Below the pieces are notes generated by a model. That model had not been told where the DNA came from, made no database searches, and was given only the letters and a program-made list of their open reading frames with translations. A program made the position numbers and the translations under genes. A stretch of DNA of 64,000 nt from Sphingomonas sp. SCN 67-18 (GTDB taxonomy: Bacteria > Pseudomonadota > Alphaproteobacteria > Sphingomonadales > Sphingomonadaceae), in assembly GCF_001724715.1 (NCBI RefSeq), contig NZ_MEFG01000004.1, positions 1-64,000 of the forward strand, in the 5' to 3' direction. Position 1 is the stretch's first letter, and each line of letters starts with the position of its first letter. Shown piece by piece: positions 7,755-17,588 of the stretch.

Positions 7755-10079
7755 ATGAACAAACTGAATGACTTCAAGACAATCAGGCGCGACCTGCGGC
7801 TGGCGACCGCACTGGGCCTCACCGCCGCTTCGCTGCTGGCGGCATCGCCCGCGCTGGCGCAGAACGCCGCGGCGGACCCGGCAGCGAGCGCCGAAAATGA
7901 CGGCGAGATCATCGTCACCGCCCAGAAGCGGCGCGAGGACGTGAAGAACGTGCCGCTCAGCATCTCGGTGCTTGGCGGCAACGCGCTCGAAAAGCAGAAA
8001 GTGGTCGATTTCCAGGACCTCGGCCGGGTCGTCCCCGGTCTCGCGGTCAGCAATACGGGCGCCAGCAGCCTGTCCCGCCTGTCGTTGCGCGGCATCGCAT
8101 CGGATCAGGGCACATCCACGGTCGGCGTCTATCTGGAAGATATCTCGCTTACCATCCCGAACCTGTTCTTCACCGGGTCCACCCTGCCGGAGCTTTTCGA
8201 CATCGATCATGTCGAGGTTCTGCGCGGCCCGCAGGGCACGCTGTTCGGCGCCAGCTCGCTGGGCGGCGCGATCCGCTTCATCCCCAACAAGCCGAAGCTC
8301 GACAGGGTGGAAGGCGAGATTTCCGGCGACATCTCCAAAACCCGCCACGCGGGCACCAACTATTCGGTCCAGGGCGTCGTCAACCTGCCCGTCGTCGAGG
8401 ACAAGGTGGCGGTGCGCATCGGCATGGTCCGGCGTGAGAATAGCGGCTATGTGACGCGCTACGACGGGGCCGGCCAGGCGCATTCCGACGTCGGCAACGA
8501 GCGCACCACGGCGATGCGCGCCACCGTGCTGATCCAGCCCGACGACACGCTGTCCATCGAACCCGGCCTGCTGTGGCAGAAGGTGGACAATAACGGCACC
8601 GGCATCTTCCAGGTCTCCACCCTGCCGGCCTACCGCCAGGACAAGCTGACCGCCGAGAAGATCCGCGACGAGCTGCTGGTGCCCAGCCTCACCATCCGCA
8701 AGGACATGGGTTCGGTCAACCTCACCTCGGTCACCAGCTATATCCGGCGCGACAATGACCGCCGGATGGACGGGCAGATCTACAACAGCGAGTTCGTCGC
8801 CTCCGTCGTCGATCCCACGTTCGGCAGCGATTACGAGACGATCGCCGGCCTGCCCGGGCCTTATGACAATAATGTCCGCGCCAAGCAGTTCTCGCAGGAA
8901 CTCCGCATCGGATCCGGCTCGACGCAGGAAACCGGCAGCCCGTTCGAATGGCAGATCGGCGGCTATTATTTCCGCCAGAACATCCGCACGATCGACGACG
9001 AATATGTCATCGGCCTCGGCGACACGCTGGCCGATCTCTACGAGGACGATCCCGAGGATATTCTCGGCGTGCCGCTCAACAACGACCTGCTGGGCTTTTA
9101 TCACTATACCAACCGCTCGCGCGAATTCGCGCTGTTCGCGCAGGCATCCTACATGCTGATGCCGAAGCTCAAGCTCACCGTCGGCGGGCGCCAGTCCTGG
9201 GCGCGCTACGGCTATGACCTGACCGAAGGCGGCTGGCTGGCCATCGGCGCGCCGGCGACGGACCACCGCACGGGCAAGGAAAACCCCTTCATCCCCAAGG
9301 CATCGCTGTCCTATGAGGCCAGCCGCGAAGCGACCTTCTACGCAAGCGTCGCCAAGGGCTACCGGCTGGGCGGGATCAACTCGCCGCTGCCGACCAGCTG
9401 CGGAACCTCGCTGGCGGAAGCCGGCATCACCAACACCAGCGGCATCTACAATTCGGACTCGCTGTGGAGTTACGAAGGCGGCGCGAAGCTGCGCCTGCTG
9501 GGCAACCGGTTGAACATCAACGCATCCGGCTTCTACATCGACTGGTCGAACATCCAGCAGAAGCTGTCGCTCAGCTCGTGCGGCTACGTCACCACCCTCA
9601 ACGCCGGCGACGCCCGCAGCTATGGCGGCGAGGCGGAGATCACCGCCCGCGTGACCGACGATCTGACGCTCGGCCTGTCGGGTGCGGTCAACAACGCCAA
9701 GATCACCCGTGCCGCCACCGGCACCGGGGCGACCAACGGGCAGCACCTGCCGTTCGTGCCGCGGTATAATTTCACCATGTCGGCCGATTACACGCGCGAC
9801 CTGGGCGGCGATTTCGAGCTGCATGCCCATGTCGACCTGAACCAGACGGGCAAGAGCAACGGCGCCTTCAGGCTCACCGATGCGGATTATCGCCGCCCCG
9901 CCTATACGGTGGTGAACCTCAATCTCGGCATTTCGCAGGGACCGTTCGATATCTCCGTCTTTGCCCGCAACCTGCTGGACAACGACAAGATCATCCAGCG
10001 TCCGTCGGCCTTGTTCGTCCGGCAGGGCCTGATCGTCCGGCCGCGGACCGTGGGCATTTCCGCCGGCTATAAATTCTGA
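7755..10079 (+). CDS. TonB-dependent receptor
   Basis: This 774-residue outer-membrane active transporter has a signal peptide ending ASPALAQ, a TonB-box/plug start (GEIIVTAQKRREDVKNVPLSISVLGG), the plug motif IDHVEVLRGPQGTLFGASSLGG and a C-terminal beta-barrel ending in aromatic KF. The ATG at 7755 was chosen for the adjacent purine-rich AGAGGGGA and the signal peptide that follows. There is no STN domain, so it is not an obvious FecR signaller. It lies between an Lrp-type regulator and the convergent folD gene, with a clear hairpin terminator after the stop. The substrate is unknown; sphingomonad receptors of this type often take up plant or aromatic compounds. Confidence 0.92.
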   Translation: MNKLNDFKTIRRDLRLATALGLTAASLLAASPALAQNAAADPAASAENDGEIIVTAQKRREDVKNVPLSISVLGGNALEKQKVVDFQDLGRVVPGLAVSNTGASSLSRLSLRGIASDQGTSTVGVYLEDISLTIPNLFFTGSTLPELFDIDHVEVLRGPQGTLFGASSLGGAIRFIPNKPKLDRVEGEISGDISKTRHAGTNYSVQGVVNLPVVEDKVAVRIGMVRRENSGYVTRYDGAGQAHSDVGNERTTAMRATVLIQPDDTLSIEPGLLWQKVDNNGTGIFQVSTLPAYRQDKLTAEKIRDELLVPSLTIRKDMGSVNLTSVTSYIRRDNDRRMDGQIYNSEFVASVVDPTFGSDYETIAGLPGPYDNNVRAKQFSQELRIGSGSTQETGSPFEWQIGGYYFRQNIRTIDDEYVIGLGDTLADLYEDDPEDILGVPLNNDLLGFYHYTNRSREFALFAQASYMLMPKLKLTVGGRQSWARYGYDLTEGGWLAIGAPATDHRTGKENPFIPKASLSYEASREATFYASVAKGYRLGGINSPLPTSCGTSLAEAGITNTSGIYNSDSLWSYEGGAKLRLLGNRLNINASGFYIDWSNIQQKLSLSSCGYVTTLNAGDARSYGGEAEITARVTDDLTLGLSGAVNNAKITRAATGTGATNGQHLPFVPRYNFTMSADYTRDLGGDFELHAHVDLNQTGKSNGAFRLTDADYRRPAYTVVNLNLGISQGPFDISVFARNLLDNDKIIQRPSALFVRQGLIVRPRTVGISAGYKF

Positions 10080-10087
10080 CGACCGTG

Positions 10088-10118
10088 GAAAGGCCGGCGC
10101 ACCCCGCGCCGGCCTTTT
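10088..10118 (+). terminator. Hairpin terminator after the receptor gene
   Basis: A 12-bp GC-rich stem (AAAGGCCGGCGC / GCGCCGGCCTTT) with a 5-base loop, followed by T and C residues, begins about 9 bases after the receptor stop codon. The A/T-flanked stem could act in both directions and so also serve the convergent folD transcript. Confidence 0.8.
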
Positions 10119-10149
10119 CCGCATTCCCCTATCGGGACCGAATGAGGGT

Positions 10150-11013
10150 CTAGGCCCCGCGTCCGGCGCGCCGGCGGGCCGCGCGCAGGGTGTTTTCCAG
10201 AAGACAGGCGATGGTCATCGGGCCGACGCCGCCCGGAACGGGCGAGACCGCCGCGGCATGGCCCATCTCGTCGAACGCCACGTCCCCGACGATGCGCCTG
10301 CCCTCCGCGCCATCCACGCGGTTGATGCCGACATCGATGACGACCGCGCCCGGCTTTACCCAATCGCCGCGCACGAGCTGCGGCGCGCCGGCGGCGACCA
10401 CCAATATATCGGCGGCGCGCACGATATCGGGCAGGTTGCGGGTCGCGATATGGGTGACGGTGACGGTGCATTCGCGCTCCAGCAGCAGCATGGCGACCGG
10501 CTTGCCGACGATGTTCGACTTGCCGATCACCACCGCCTGCAACCCGCGATAATCCTCGATCACCGTATCGAGCAGCTTCATGCAGCCAAGCGGCGTGCAG
10601 GGCGTCAGCCCGCCGGTGCCGGTGGACAGCCGCCCGACATTGACGGGGTGAAAACCGTCCACATCCTTGCGGGGGTCTATGGCGTCCAGCACCCGGTCCG
10701 CATCGATATGCGCGGGCAGCGGCAGCTGGACCAATATGCCGTCCACCCTGTCGTCGGCATTGAGCCGCTGGACGAGAGCGAGCAGCGCATCCTGCGCCAG
10801 CGTGTCCGGCAGGGCATATTCGAAGGACGCCAGCCCGGCCGCGCGGGTATGGCGGACCTTGGAGCGCACGTAGATTGCGCTTGCCGGGTCTTCGCCGACC
10901 AGGATCACCGCCAGCCCGGGCACGACCCCCTGCCCCGCCAGCCGCGCCGCCTCTTCCGCCACGCGCGCCCGGATTCCGGCCGCGATGCGCGCGCCGTCGA
11001 TCAGTGCGGCCAC
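10150..11013 (-). CDS. folD: Methylene-THF dehydrogenase/cyclohydrolase FolD
   Basis: The 287-residue bifunctional enzyme oxidises 5,10-methylene-THF to methenyl-THF with NADP and hydrolyses it to 10-formyl-THF. Family motifs are YVRSKVRHT (containing the catalytic lysine), [10 protein letters not shown], the cofactor site [15 protein letters not shown] and the C-terminal [10 protein letters not shown]. Translation starts at GTG 11013, four bases after the purU stop. Pairing with purU next to soxBDAG indicates a dedicated unit that disposes of the one-carbon group released from sarcosine rather than a biosynthetic copy. Confidence 0.95.
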   Translation of the reverse strand: MAALIDGARIAAGIRARVAEEAARLAGQGVVPGLAVILVGEDPASAIYVRSKVRHTRAAGLASFEYALPDTLAQDALLALVQRLNADDRVDGILVQLPLPAHIDADRVLDAIDPRKDVDGFHPVNVGRLSTGTGGLTPCTPLGCMKLLDTVIEDYRGLQAVVIGKSNIVGKPVAMLLLERECTVTVTHIATRNLPDIVRAADILVVAAGAPQLVRGDWVKPGAVVIDVGINRVDGAEGRRIVGDVAFDEMGHAAAVSPVPGGVGPMTIACLLENTLRAARRRAGRGA

Positions 11014-11017
11014 GCCG

Positions 11018-11878
11018 TCAGCTCCGGAAGACGACGGTCTTGTGTCCGTTCGGAAATGCCCGTCCGTCGAGGTGGAAGGCCACGGCCCGCGCCAGCACGC
11101 GCCGCTCGATGTCGCGGCCCTTGCGGACGAGATCGTCCGGGCTGTCATGGTGGCTGATGCGCTCGACATCCTGTTCGATGATCGGCCCTTCATCCAGGTC
11201 TGCGGTCACATAATGGGCGGTCGCGCCGATCAGCTTCACGCCGCGCGCATGGGCCTGGTGATAGGGCTTCGCGCCCTTGAAGCCGGGCAGGAAGCTGTGG
11301 TGGATGTTGATGCAGCGGCCGGCGAGGAAGGCGGCGAGATCATCCGACAGGATCTGCATGTAACGGGCGAGCACGACCAGCTCCGCCCCCGTTTCCCCGA
11401 CGATGCGCTTGATCTGCGCTTCCTGCGCGGGCTTGCTGTCCCTGCTGATCGGCAGGTGGTGGAAGGGAATCGGGCCGAAATCGATCCCGGCATAGGTTTC
11501 GCGCGGATGGTTGGAGACAATCCCCACCACGTTCATGTTCAGCTCGCCGATGCGGTTGCGATAAAGCAGGTCGACAAGGCAATGATCGAATTTAGAGGCG
11601 AGGATGAGCACCCGGTGCTGCACCGAGCGCGGGCGAAGCGCCCAGTCGAGCGACAGTTCCTCGGCGATATGCCGGAAATCGGCACGGAAACGCTCCGCTT
11701 CCTCCTCGGAAGGCAGGGTGGCGACGATGCGCATGAAGAAGCGGTCCGTCTCGACATCGTCGAACTGATGGGCCTCGCTGATGTCGCCGCCGTGGCGATA
11801 AAGGCCGGCGGTGACGCGCGCGACGATGCCGGGCTGGTTGGGGCAGGACAGGGTGAGCATGCAGGCGTGGGTCATCAA
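11018..11878 (-). CDS. purU: Formyltetrahydrofolate deformylase PurU
   Basis: The 286-residue enzyme hydrolyses 10-formyl-THF to formate and THF. An N-terminal ACT domain ([23 protein letters not shown]) precedes the formyltransferase fold, which shows [17 protein letters not shown] with the catalytic His and [10 protein letters not shown] with the catalytic Asp. It is upstream of folD in a two-gene minus-strand unit. With sarcosine oxidase transcribed nearby, it would complete the chain methylene-THF to formyl-THF to formate and keep free THF available to the oxidase. Confidence 0.95.
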   Translation of the reverse strand: MMTHACMLTLSCPNQPGIVARVTAGLYRHGGDISEAHQFDDVETDRFFMRIVATLPSEEEAERFRADFRHIAEELSLDWALRPRSVQHRVLILASKFDHCLVDLLYRNRIGELNMNVVGIVSNHPRETYAGIDFGPIPFHHLPISRDSKPAQEAQIKRIVGETGAELVVLARYMQILSDDLAAFLAGRCINIHHSFLPGFKGAKPYHQAHARGVKLIGATAHYVTADLDEGPIIEQDVERISHHDSPDDLVRKGRDIERRVLARAVAFHLDGRAFPNGHKTVVFRS

Positions 11879-11969
11879 AGCCTCGCGAAGATGGATGACG
11901 CCCGGATCTTCGTGTCTCCCCGGCCAGCCTCATGGGTGCCGGTGGCGCAACCCCGCTAGTGGCACCGGC

Positions 11970-11988
11970 GGCAAGCGTTGCGCTTGCC
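11970..11988. terminator. Hairpin between the AraC regulator and purU
   Basis: A perfect 8-bp stem (GGCAAGCG / CGCTTGCC) with a TTG loop lies between two minus-strand genes. A second inverted repeat (GCCGGTG ... CACCGGC) sits directly beside it. No T-run follows on the minus strand, so a terminator role for the upstream regulator gene is plausible but not certain. Confidence 0.4.
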
Positions 11989-12041
11989 TGAATGCGACGC
12001 CTTCATGACCCTGCACGACATGGTCCGCTTTTGCGGGCGGA

Positions 12042-13058
12042 TCAGGGCTTGCCCGCCCCCGTCTGCCGCCGGACCCGTTCATGGCTGGGCGGGCGGCCGA
12101 AATGCTGGCGGTAGGACCGCGAGAAATGGCTGGTGTTGGCGAAACCGCAGGCGAAGGCGATGGCGGTCATGTTCAGCCCGGTGTTGCGCAGCAGCCTTTC
12201 GGCATGGGCGAGCCGCACGCGCAGATAGGTTTCGCGCAGGCCGTTGCCCGTCTCGGCGCGGAACAGCCGTTCCAGCTGGCGGATACCGACGCCCGCCACC
12301 GCCGCCAGCCGCTGGCGGCTGACCGGCTCCTCGATCCGGCCTTCCATTTCGGCGAGCGCGCGGAGCACCCGCTGGTTGGACACGCCATAGCGTTCCGACA
12401 GGCTCTGGCGTTGCGGCCGGTCGGCCAGGCGGGCCTCGGGGCGGATGAACCAGTCGGAGACCGCCACCGCCAGCGCATGGCCATGGTCGCGCTCGATCAG
12501 CTCTATGGCCAGGTCCATCCCCGCCATGCCCCCGGCGCAGGTGACGCGCCTGCCGTCGAACACGAACAGGCCCGGCTCGCAGATCGTGGACGGGAAGGCC
12601 TCGACAAAGGCCTCGCGATATTCCCAGTGAACGGTGGCGCGCCGGTTTTCCAGCAGGCCGGCGCGCGCCAGCACATAGGCGCCGCCCGAAACGCCGATCA
12701 TCACCGCCCCGCGCGCCGCCATCTGCCGGAGCCAGCCGAACGTGTCCGCATCGTCGAACAGGGTCGGATCCCCGCCCGCGAAGACGAACAGCGCGTCGCA
12801 GGCGAAGGGATCGCCAACGGCAAGGTCGGGCAATATCGTGGCGCCGTTCGACGCCTGGCACGGCCCGCCGTCCACCGAGACATGGCTCCAGCGGTAAAGC
12901 GTCCGCCCGCTCAGCGCATTGGCCGCGCGATAGGCCTCGACCACAGAGGCATAGGCCATCAGCGCGAACTGGTTGACCAGAAGCAGCCCCAGCGTCCGGG
13001 GCGCCGTGCCATAAGCCATCATGTCGTCATTCATCATAAAAGCGTCGCACCGGGACAA
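12042..13058 (-). CDS. GlxA/GbdR-type AraC-family regulator
   Basis: The 338-residue regulator joins an N-terminal DJ-1/GATase1-like domain (from about LGLLLVNQFALMAYASVVEAYRAAN, with GVSGGAYVLARAGLL) to a C-terminal AraC DNA-binding domain with two helix-turn-helices (RQRLAAVAGVGIRQLERLFRA and MTAIAFACGFANTSHFSRSY). This architecture is shared by GbdR, SouR and CdhR, which activate glycine betaine, sarcosine and carnitine catabolism. It lies 50 bases from the divergent soxB start, and is therefore the probable activator of soxBDAG and perhaps of folD/purU. The start may be at 13058 or at a methionine a few codons later. Confidence 0.88.
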   Translation of the reverse strand: MSRCDAFMMNDDMMAYGTAPRTLGLLLVNQFALMAYASVVEAYRAANALSGRTLYRWSHVSVDGGPCQASNGATILPDLAVGDPFACDALFVFAGGDPTLFDDADTFGWLRQMAARGAVMIGVSGGAYVLARAGLLENRRATVHWEYREAFVEAFPSTICEPGLFVFDGRRVTCAGGMAGMDLAIELIERDHGHALAVAVSDWFIRPEARLADRPQRQSLSERYGVSNQRVLRALAEMEGRIEEPVSRQRLAAVAGVGIRQLERLFRAETGNGLRETYLRVRLAHAERLLRNTGLNMTAIAFACGFANTSHFSRSYRQHFGRPPSHERVRRQTGAGKP

Positions 13059-13107
13059 GCATGGGCTTCGCTAGCGATGCCAATATCGGCTCCGCTAGGC
13101 AAATGAT

Positions 13108-14376
13108 TTGGACCGCCGGGTGACCCGATATTCGATTTTCAGTCTCGCCCGCCACGCCCTGTCGCGGCATCGCCGCTGGGAGCCGACCTGGCGCGACGCA
13201 ACGCCGCAGGACGGCTATGACGTCGTCATCATCGGCGGCGGCGGCCATGGTCTGGCGACCGCCTTCTACCTGGCCAGCGTGCACGGCATCCGCCGCGTCG
13301 CCGTGGTGGAAAAGGGGTGGATCGGCGGCGGCAATGCCGGGCGCAACACCACCATCATCCGCTCCAACTACATGCTGAACGGCAACGAGGCCTTTTACGA
13401 ATGGTCGATGAAGCTGTGGGAAGGGCTTGAGCAGGCGCTCAACTATAATGTGATGGTCAGCCAGCGCGGCGTGCTGAACCTCTATCACAGCGACGCCCAG
13501 CGCGATGCCTTCGCCCGGCGCGGCAATGCCATGATCCTGCACGGCGCGGGGGCAGAACTGCTGGACCGCGAAGGCGTGCGCAGGCGCGCGCCCTTCCTCG
13601 ATTTCGAGCAGGAACGCTTTCCCATCCAGGGCGGGCTCTACCACCCGCGCGGCGGCACCGCCCGGCACGATGCGGTGGTGTGGGGCTATGCGCGCGCGGC
13701 CTCGGCGCTGGGCGTGGACATCATCCAGAATTGCGAGGTCAACGCCTTCCTGCGCGATGCGAGCGGCGCGGTGGTGGGCATCGAGACCTCGCGCGGCGCG
13801 ATCCGCGCCGGCAAGGTCGCCATGGCGGTGGCCGGCAATTCGTCCCGGCTGGCGGCGCTGGCGGACCTCAGGCTGCCGATCGAAAGCCATGTGCTGCAGG
13901 CCTTCGTCACCGAGGGGCTGAAGCCCGTGCTGCCCGGGGTCATCAATTTCGGCGCGGGCCATTTCTACATCAGCCAGTCGGACAAGGGCGGGCTGGTGTT
14001 CGGCGGCGGGCTGGACGGGTACAACAGCTATGCCCAGCGCGGCAACCTGCCGGCGGTGGAGGATGTCTGCGAAAGCGGCATGGCGATCATGCCGATGATC
14101 GGCCGGGCGCGGCTGCTCCGCGCCTGGGGCGGCATCATGGACATGTCGATGGACGGATCGCCGATCATCGACCACACGCCCGTCCCCGGCCTCTATCTCA
14201 ACGCCGGCTGGTGCTATGGCGGCTTCAAGGGCACGCCGGCCGCCGGCTGGTGCCTCGCCCACCTGCTCGCCACCGACACGGCGCACGAGGTGGCGCGCGC
14301 CTATCGGCTCGATCGGTTCGCCACCGGCCATCTGATCGACGAAAAGGGCAACGGCGCCCAACCCAATCTTCAGTGA
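13108..14376 (+). CDS. soxB: Sarcosine oxidase beta subunit SoxB
   Basis: This 422-residue flavoprotein subunit carries the sarcosine oxidation site of the heterotetrameric enzyme (sarcosine + O2 + THF to glycine, H2O2 and methylene-THF). The family N-terminus TRYSIFSLARHALS is followed by the FAD motif YDVVIIGGGGHGLATAFYLA, then GGGNAGRNTTIIRSNYM. The start is either TTG 13108, with TAGG upstream, or GTG 13120, which would begin directly at MTRYSIFSL as in known SoxB. It is first in an operon with soxD, soxA and soxG. Confidence 0.95.
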   Translation: MDRRVTRYSIFSLARHALSRHRRWEPTWRDATPQDGYDVVIIGGGGHGLATAFYLASVHGIRRVAVVEKGWIGGGNAGRNTTIIRSNYMLNGNEAFYEWSMKLWEGLEQALNYNVMVSQRGVLNLYHSDAQRDAFARRGNAMILHGAGAELLDREGVRRRAPFLDFEQERFPIQGGLYHPRGGTARHDAVVWGYARAASALGVDIIQNCEVNAFLRDASGAVVGIETSRGAIRAGKVAMAVAGNSSRLAALADLRLPIESHVLQAFVTEGLKPVLPGVINFGAGHFYISQSDKGGLVFGGGLDGYNSYAQRGNLPAVEDVCESGMAIMPMIGRARLLRAWGGIMDMSMDGSPIIDHTPVPGLYLNAGWCYGGFKGTPAAGWCLAHLLATDTAHEVARAYRLDRFATGHLIDEKGNGAQPNLQ

Positions 14377-14388
14377 GGCGCGACGAGC

Positions 14389-14640
14389 ATGCGGATCCCC
14401 TGTCCCTATTGTGGCGAGCGCGACGCGCAGGAATTCGTCTATCGCGGCGATGCCGCGCCAACGCGCCCGACCGGCGATGAGGACTTTGTCGACTATGTCT
14501 ATGCCCGCGCCAACCCGGCCGGGCCGATGCACGAACACTGGTACCATGCGCAGGGTTGCCGGACATGGCTGCTGGTGGAGCGCGATACCCGCACTCACGA
14601 GATATTGAGCGCGCGCCTGGCGCGGGAGGCCGCGCAATGA
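14389..14640 (+). CDS. soxD: Sarcosine oxidase delta subunit SoxD
   Basis: The 83-residue small zinc-binding subunit has the N-terminal CPYCGERD motif and a later HEHWYHAQGCRTWL motif that supply the Cys/His ligands. It lies 12 bases after soxB and overlaps soxA in an ATGA junction. The length is slightly short for the family but all expected ligand positions are present. It is a structural part of the cytosolic heterotetramer. Confidence 0.93.
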   Translation: MRIPCPYCGERDAQEFVYRGDAAPTRPTGDEDFVDYVYARANPAGPMHEHWYHAQGCRTWLLVERDTRTHEILSARLAREAAQ

Positions 14641-17588
14641 GCCGCCTCGCCAGCGGCGGGCTGATCGACCGGAACGCCCCCCTCTCCTTCCGCTTCGACG
14701 GCAAGCAGTATCGCGGATATGCGGGGGACACGCTGGCGTCCGCGCTGATCGCCAACGATGTGCGCATCGTCGCGCGCTCGTTCAAATATCATCGGCCGCG
14801 CGGCATATTGACCGCGGGACAGGAAGAACCGAACGCCCTCGTCACCCACCGCGACGGCGCCCATGCCGATCCGAACAGCCGCGCCACCACCCTTTCCCTC
14901 TATGACGGCCTGATCGCCACCAGCCAGAATTGCTGGCCCAGCCCGCGCTTCGACCTGATGGGCGTCAACCAGCTGTTCGCGCCCCTGTTCGTCGCCGGAT
15001 TCTACTACAAGACCTTCATGTGGCCGGCGGCGCTGTGGGAGAAGCTCTACGAACCGCTGATCCGCCGGGCGGCGGGGCTGGGCAAGCTTTCCGGGCAGGC
15101 CGACCCGGACATTTACGACCGCGAGCACGGCTTTTGCGACCTGCTGGTGATCGGCGCCGGCCCCGCCGGGCTGGCGGCGGCGCTCGTCGCCGGGCGCGCC
15201 GGGCTGCGCGTGCTGGTGGCGGATGGCGATGCCCGGCCGGGCGGGCGGCTGCTGGGCGAGCGCCATGCGATCGACGACATGGCGGGCGTCGACTGGGCCG
15301 GGCGGACGGCAGCCGAGCTTGCCGCGCTCCCCAATGTGCGCCTGCTGCCGCGCACCACCGTTTTCGGCATCTATGACGGGCGCGAATATGGCGCGATCGA
15401 GCAGCTGACCGACCATCTGCCGCATGCCGCGCCCGGCAGGCCGCGCCAGCGGCTGTGGAAGATCATCGCCAGGCAGGCGATACTGGCGACCGGGGCCGTC
15501 GAGCGGCCGCTCGTCTTTAGCGGCAATGACCGTCCTGGCGTGATCATGGCGTCGGCCGTCTCCACCTTCGTCAATCGCTATGCCGCGGCGCCCGGGCGGC
15601 GGGCGGTGGTCGTCACGACGGCCGAAAGCGGCTGGGCGACGGCGCGCGACCTCAGCGATGCCGGTATCGAGGTGGCTGCGGTGATTACCCCGGCGGAGAC
15701 CGCGCGCGACGGGAGACACGCGGGGGCGAGCGACGGCATCGAGACGATCACCGCCACGGCGCTGCGCGTCATCGGCGGCCGGCAGGTGGCGGGCGTGGAG
15801 GTGCGCGACGCATCCGGCCGCACACGCCGGATTGCGTGCGATCTCGTCGCGATGGCGGGCGGCTGGAACCCCGCCATCGGCCTTGGCACCAATCTCGGCG
15901 CGCGGCCGGTCTGGTCGGAAAGCCTGCAGACCTTCCTGCTGGACGCCGCGCCGCCCGGCCTTGCCGCGGCCGGCGGCGCTGCCGGGCGCTGGGCGCTGGG
16001 CGATGCGCTGCGCGACGGCGCGGCACGCGGCGCGGCGGCGGCCGAGGCGCTGGGCAAACGCCCCGGCAAGCCCGCCTTCGCGGCCAGCGACGATCCCTCC
16101 GCCACCGCGCCGTTCTGGCATATTTCCGGCAAGGGCAAGGCGTTCGTCGATTTCCAGCACGACGTCACCGACAAGGATGTCGCCCTGGCCGCCCGCGAGG
16201 GTTTCGTCTCTGTCGAGCATCTGAAACGATACACCACGCTGGGCATGGCGACGGACCAGGGCAAGTCGGGCCAGGTCAACGGCCATGCCCTGCTTGCCGC
16301 CGCCACCGGCAAGACGATTGCCGAGGCGGGGACCATCCTGTCGCGCCCGCCCTATCTGCCGGTGGCGATCGGCGCCTTTGTCGGCCACCATCGCGGCAAG
16401 CATCTTCGCCCCACCCGGCGGACCGCCAGCCATGGCTGGGCGGAGGCCGCGGGCGCGACCTTCATGGACGCCGGCCAGTGGAAGCGCGCCCAGTGGTTTT
16501 CGTGCCCCGGCGAAAAGGACTGGCTGGAAACCGTCAACCGCGAGGTGCGCATGACGCGCGGCGGCGTGGGCATTTGCGACGTGTCGACGCTCGGCAAGAT
16601 CGACGTCCACGGCCCGGACGCCGCGACGCTGCTCGACCGGCTCTACATCAACGGATTTTCCGGCCTGCCGGTCGGCAAGGCGCGCTACGGCGTCATGCTG
16701 CGCGAAGACGGCTTCGTGCTGGACGACGGCACCACCAGCCGCTTCGCGGAGGACCGCTTCTTCGTCACCACCACCACCGTCAACGCGCCCAGGGTGATGC
16801 AGCACATCGATTTCGCCCGGCAGGTGCTGTGGCCGGAACTGGACGTGCAGGCCTGTTCGGTCACCGAACAATGGAGCACCTTTTCAGTCGCCGGTCCCAG
16901 CGCGCGGGCCTTGCTCCAGAGGCTGTTCCCGGACGTCGACCTGAGCAATGAAGGCTTTCCCTTCATGGCGGCGGCCGAACTGCGCTGGCGCGACCGGCCG
17001 GCGCGGATCTTCCGCCTCTCCTTTTCCGGCGAATTGGCGTTCGAAGTGAGCGTTCCCGCCAGCCATGGCGATGCGCTGGTGCGCGCGCTGTTCGAGGTCG
17101 GGCAGGCATTCGACACCGTGCCCTACGGCGTCGAGGCGCTCGCCGTGATGCGCATCGAGAAGGGCCACCCCGCCGGCAACGAGCTGAACGGCACCACCAC
17201 GGCGGGCGATCTCGGCATGGCGCGGATGATGTCGAAGAAGAAGGATTTCATCGGCAGGGTGATGGCGGCGCGGCCCGGACTGGCGGACCCGGAGCGGCCC
17301 GGCCTCGTCGGCCTGCGCCCCCTCCGCCCCGGCGACCGCATTCGCGGCGGCGCACATCTGTTTTCGCCGGGCGCGCCGCGCACGCCGGATGCGGACGAAG
17401 GCTATGTCACCTCCGCGGCCTATTCGCCGATGCTGGAAAGCTACATCGCGCTGGGGCTGCTCAAGCGCGGGCCGGAACGGCATGGCGAACGGATCACGGT
17501 GCATGATCCGCTGCGCGGCGCCGACGTGGAGGCGGAGGTGTGCAGTCCCGTTTTCTATGACCCGGAAGGGGTGCGCGTTCGTGGCTGA
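14637..17588 (+). CDS. soxA: Sarcosine oxidase alpha subunit SoxA
   Basis: The 983-residue alpha subunit starts at ATG 14637, overlapping the soxD stop. Domains in order: a 2Fe-2S-like N-terminal fold (FRFDGKQYRGYAGDTLASALIAN, HRPRGI), a FAD/NAD-type dinucleotide domain (DLLVIGAGPAGLAAALVAGRA and the FSGNDRPGVIMASA segment), and a C-terminal aminomethyltransferase-like folate domain (from about AGATFMDAGQWKRAQWF, with KIDVHGPDAATLLDRLY). The last domain passes the methyl carbon to THF, which links this enzyme to the neighbouring folD and purU. The length is typical. Confidence 0.95.
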   Translation: MSRLASGGLIDRNAPLSFRFDGKQYRGYAGDTLASALIANDVRIVARSFKYHRPRGILTAGQEEPNALVTHRDGAHADPNSRATTLSLYDGLIATSQNCWPSPRFDLMGVNQLFAPLFVAGFYYKTFMWPAALWEKLYEPLIRRAAGLGKLSGQADPDIYDREHGFCDLLVIGAGPAGLAAALVAGRAGLRVLVADGDARPGGRLLGERHAIDDMAGVDWAGRTAAELAALPNVRLLPRTTVFGIYDGREYGAIEQLTDHLPHAAPGRPRQRLWKIIARQAILATGAVERPLVFSGNDRPGVIMASAVSTFVNRYAAAPGRRAVVVTTAESGWATARDLSDAGIEVAAVITPAETARDGRHAGASDGIETITATALRVIGGRQVAGVEVRDASGRTRRIACDLVAMAGGWNPAIGLGTNLGARPVWSESLQTFLLDAAPPGLAAAGGAAGRWALGDALRDGAARGAAAAEALGKRPGKPAFAASDDPSATAPFWHISGKGKAFVDFQHDVTDKDVALAAREGFVSVEHLKRYTTLGMATDQGKSGQVNGHALLAAATGKTIAEAGTILSRPPYLPVAIGAFVGHHRGKHLRPTRRTASHGWAEAAGATFMDAGQWKRAQWFSCPGEKDWLETVNREVRMTRGGVGICDVSTLGKIDVHGPDAATLLDRLYINGFSGLPVGKARYGVMLREDGFVLDDGTTSRFAEDRFFVTTTTVNAPRVMQHIDFARQVLWPELDVQACSVTEQWSTFSVAGPSARALLQRLFPDVDLSNEGFPFMAAAELRWRDRPARIFRLSFSGELAFEVSVPASHGDALVRALFEVGQAFDTVPYGVEALAVMRIEKGHPAGNELNGTTTAGDLGMARMMSKKKDFIGRVMAARPGLADPERPGLVGLRPLRPGDRIRGGAHLFSPGAPRTPDADEGYVTSAAYSPMLESYIALGLLKRGPERHGERITVHDPLRGADVEAEVCSPVFYDPEGVRVRG

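Noticed and set aside
7398-10124. Very long open frame antisense to the TonB receptor gene
   Set aside because: Frames of about 900 codons occur opposite GC-rich genes because of codon bias. The translation is rich in R, A, D and V without domain motifs, and the plus-strand receptor is unambiguous.
11879-12041. Possible riboswitch upstream of purU
   Set aside because: Two hairpins are present, but I could not match conserved cores of glycine, SAM, SAH or cobalamin classes. They are better read as terminator-like repeats.
13059-13107. Glycine riboswitch before soxB
   Set aside because: Only about 50 bases separate the regulator and soxB, too short for an aptamer plus expression platform.
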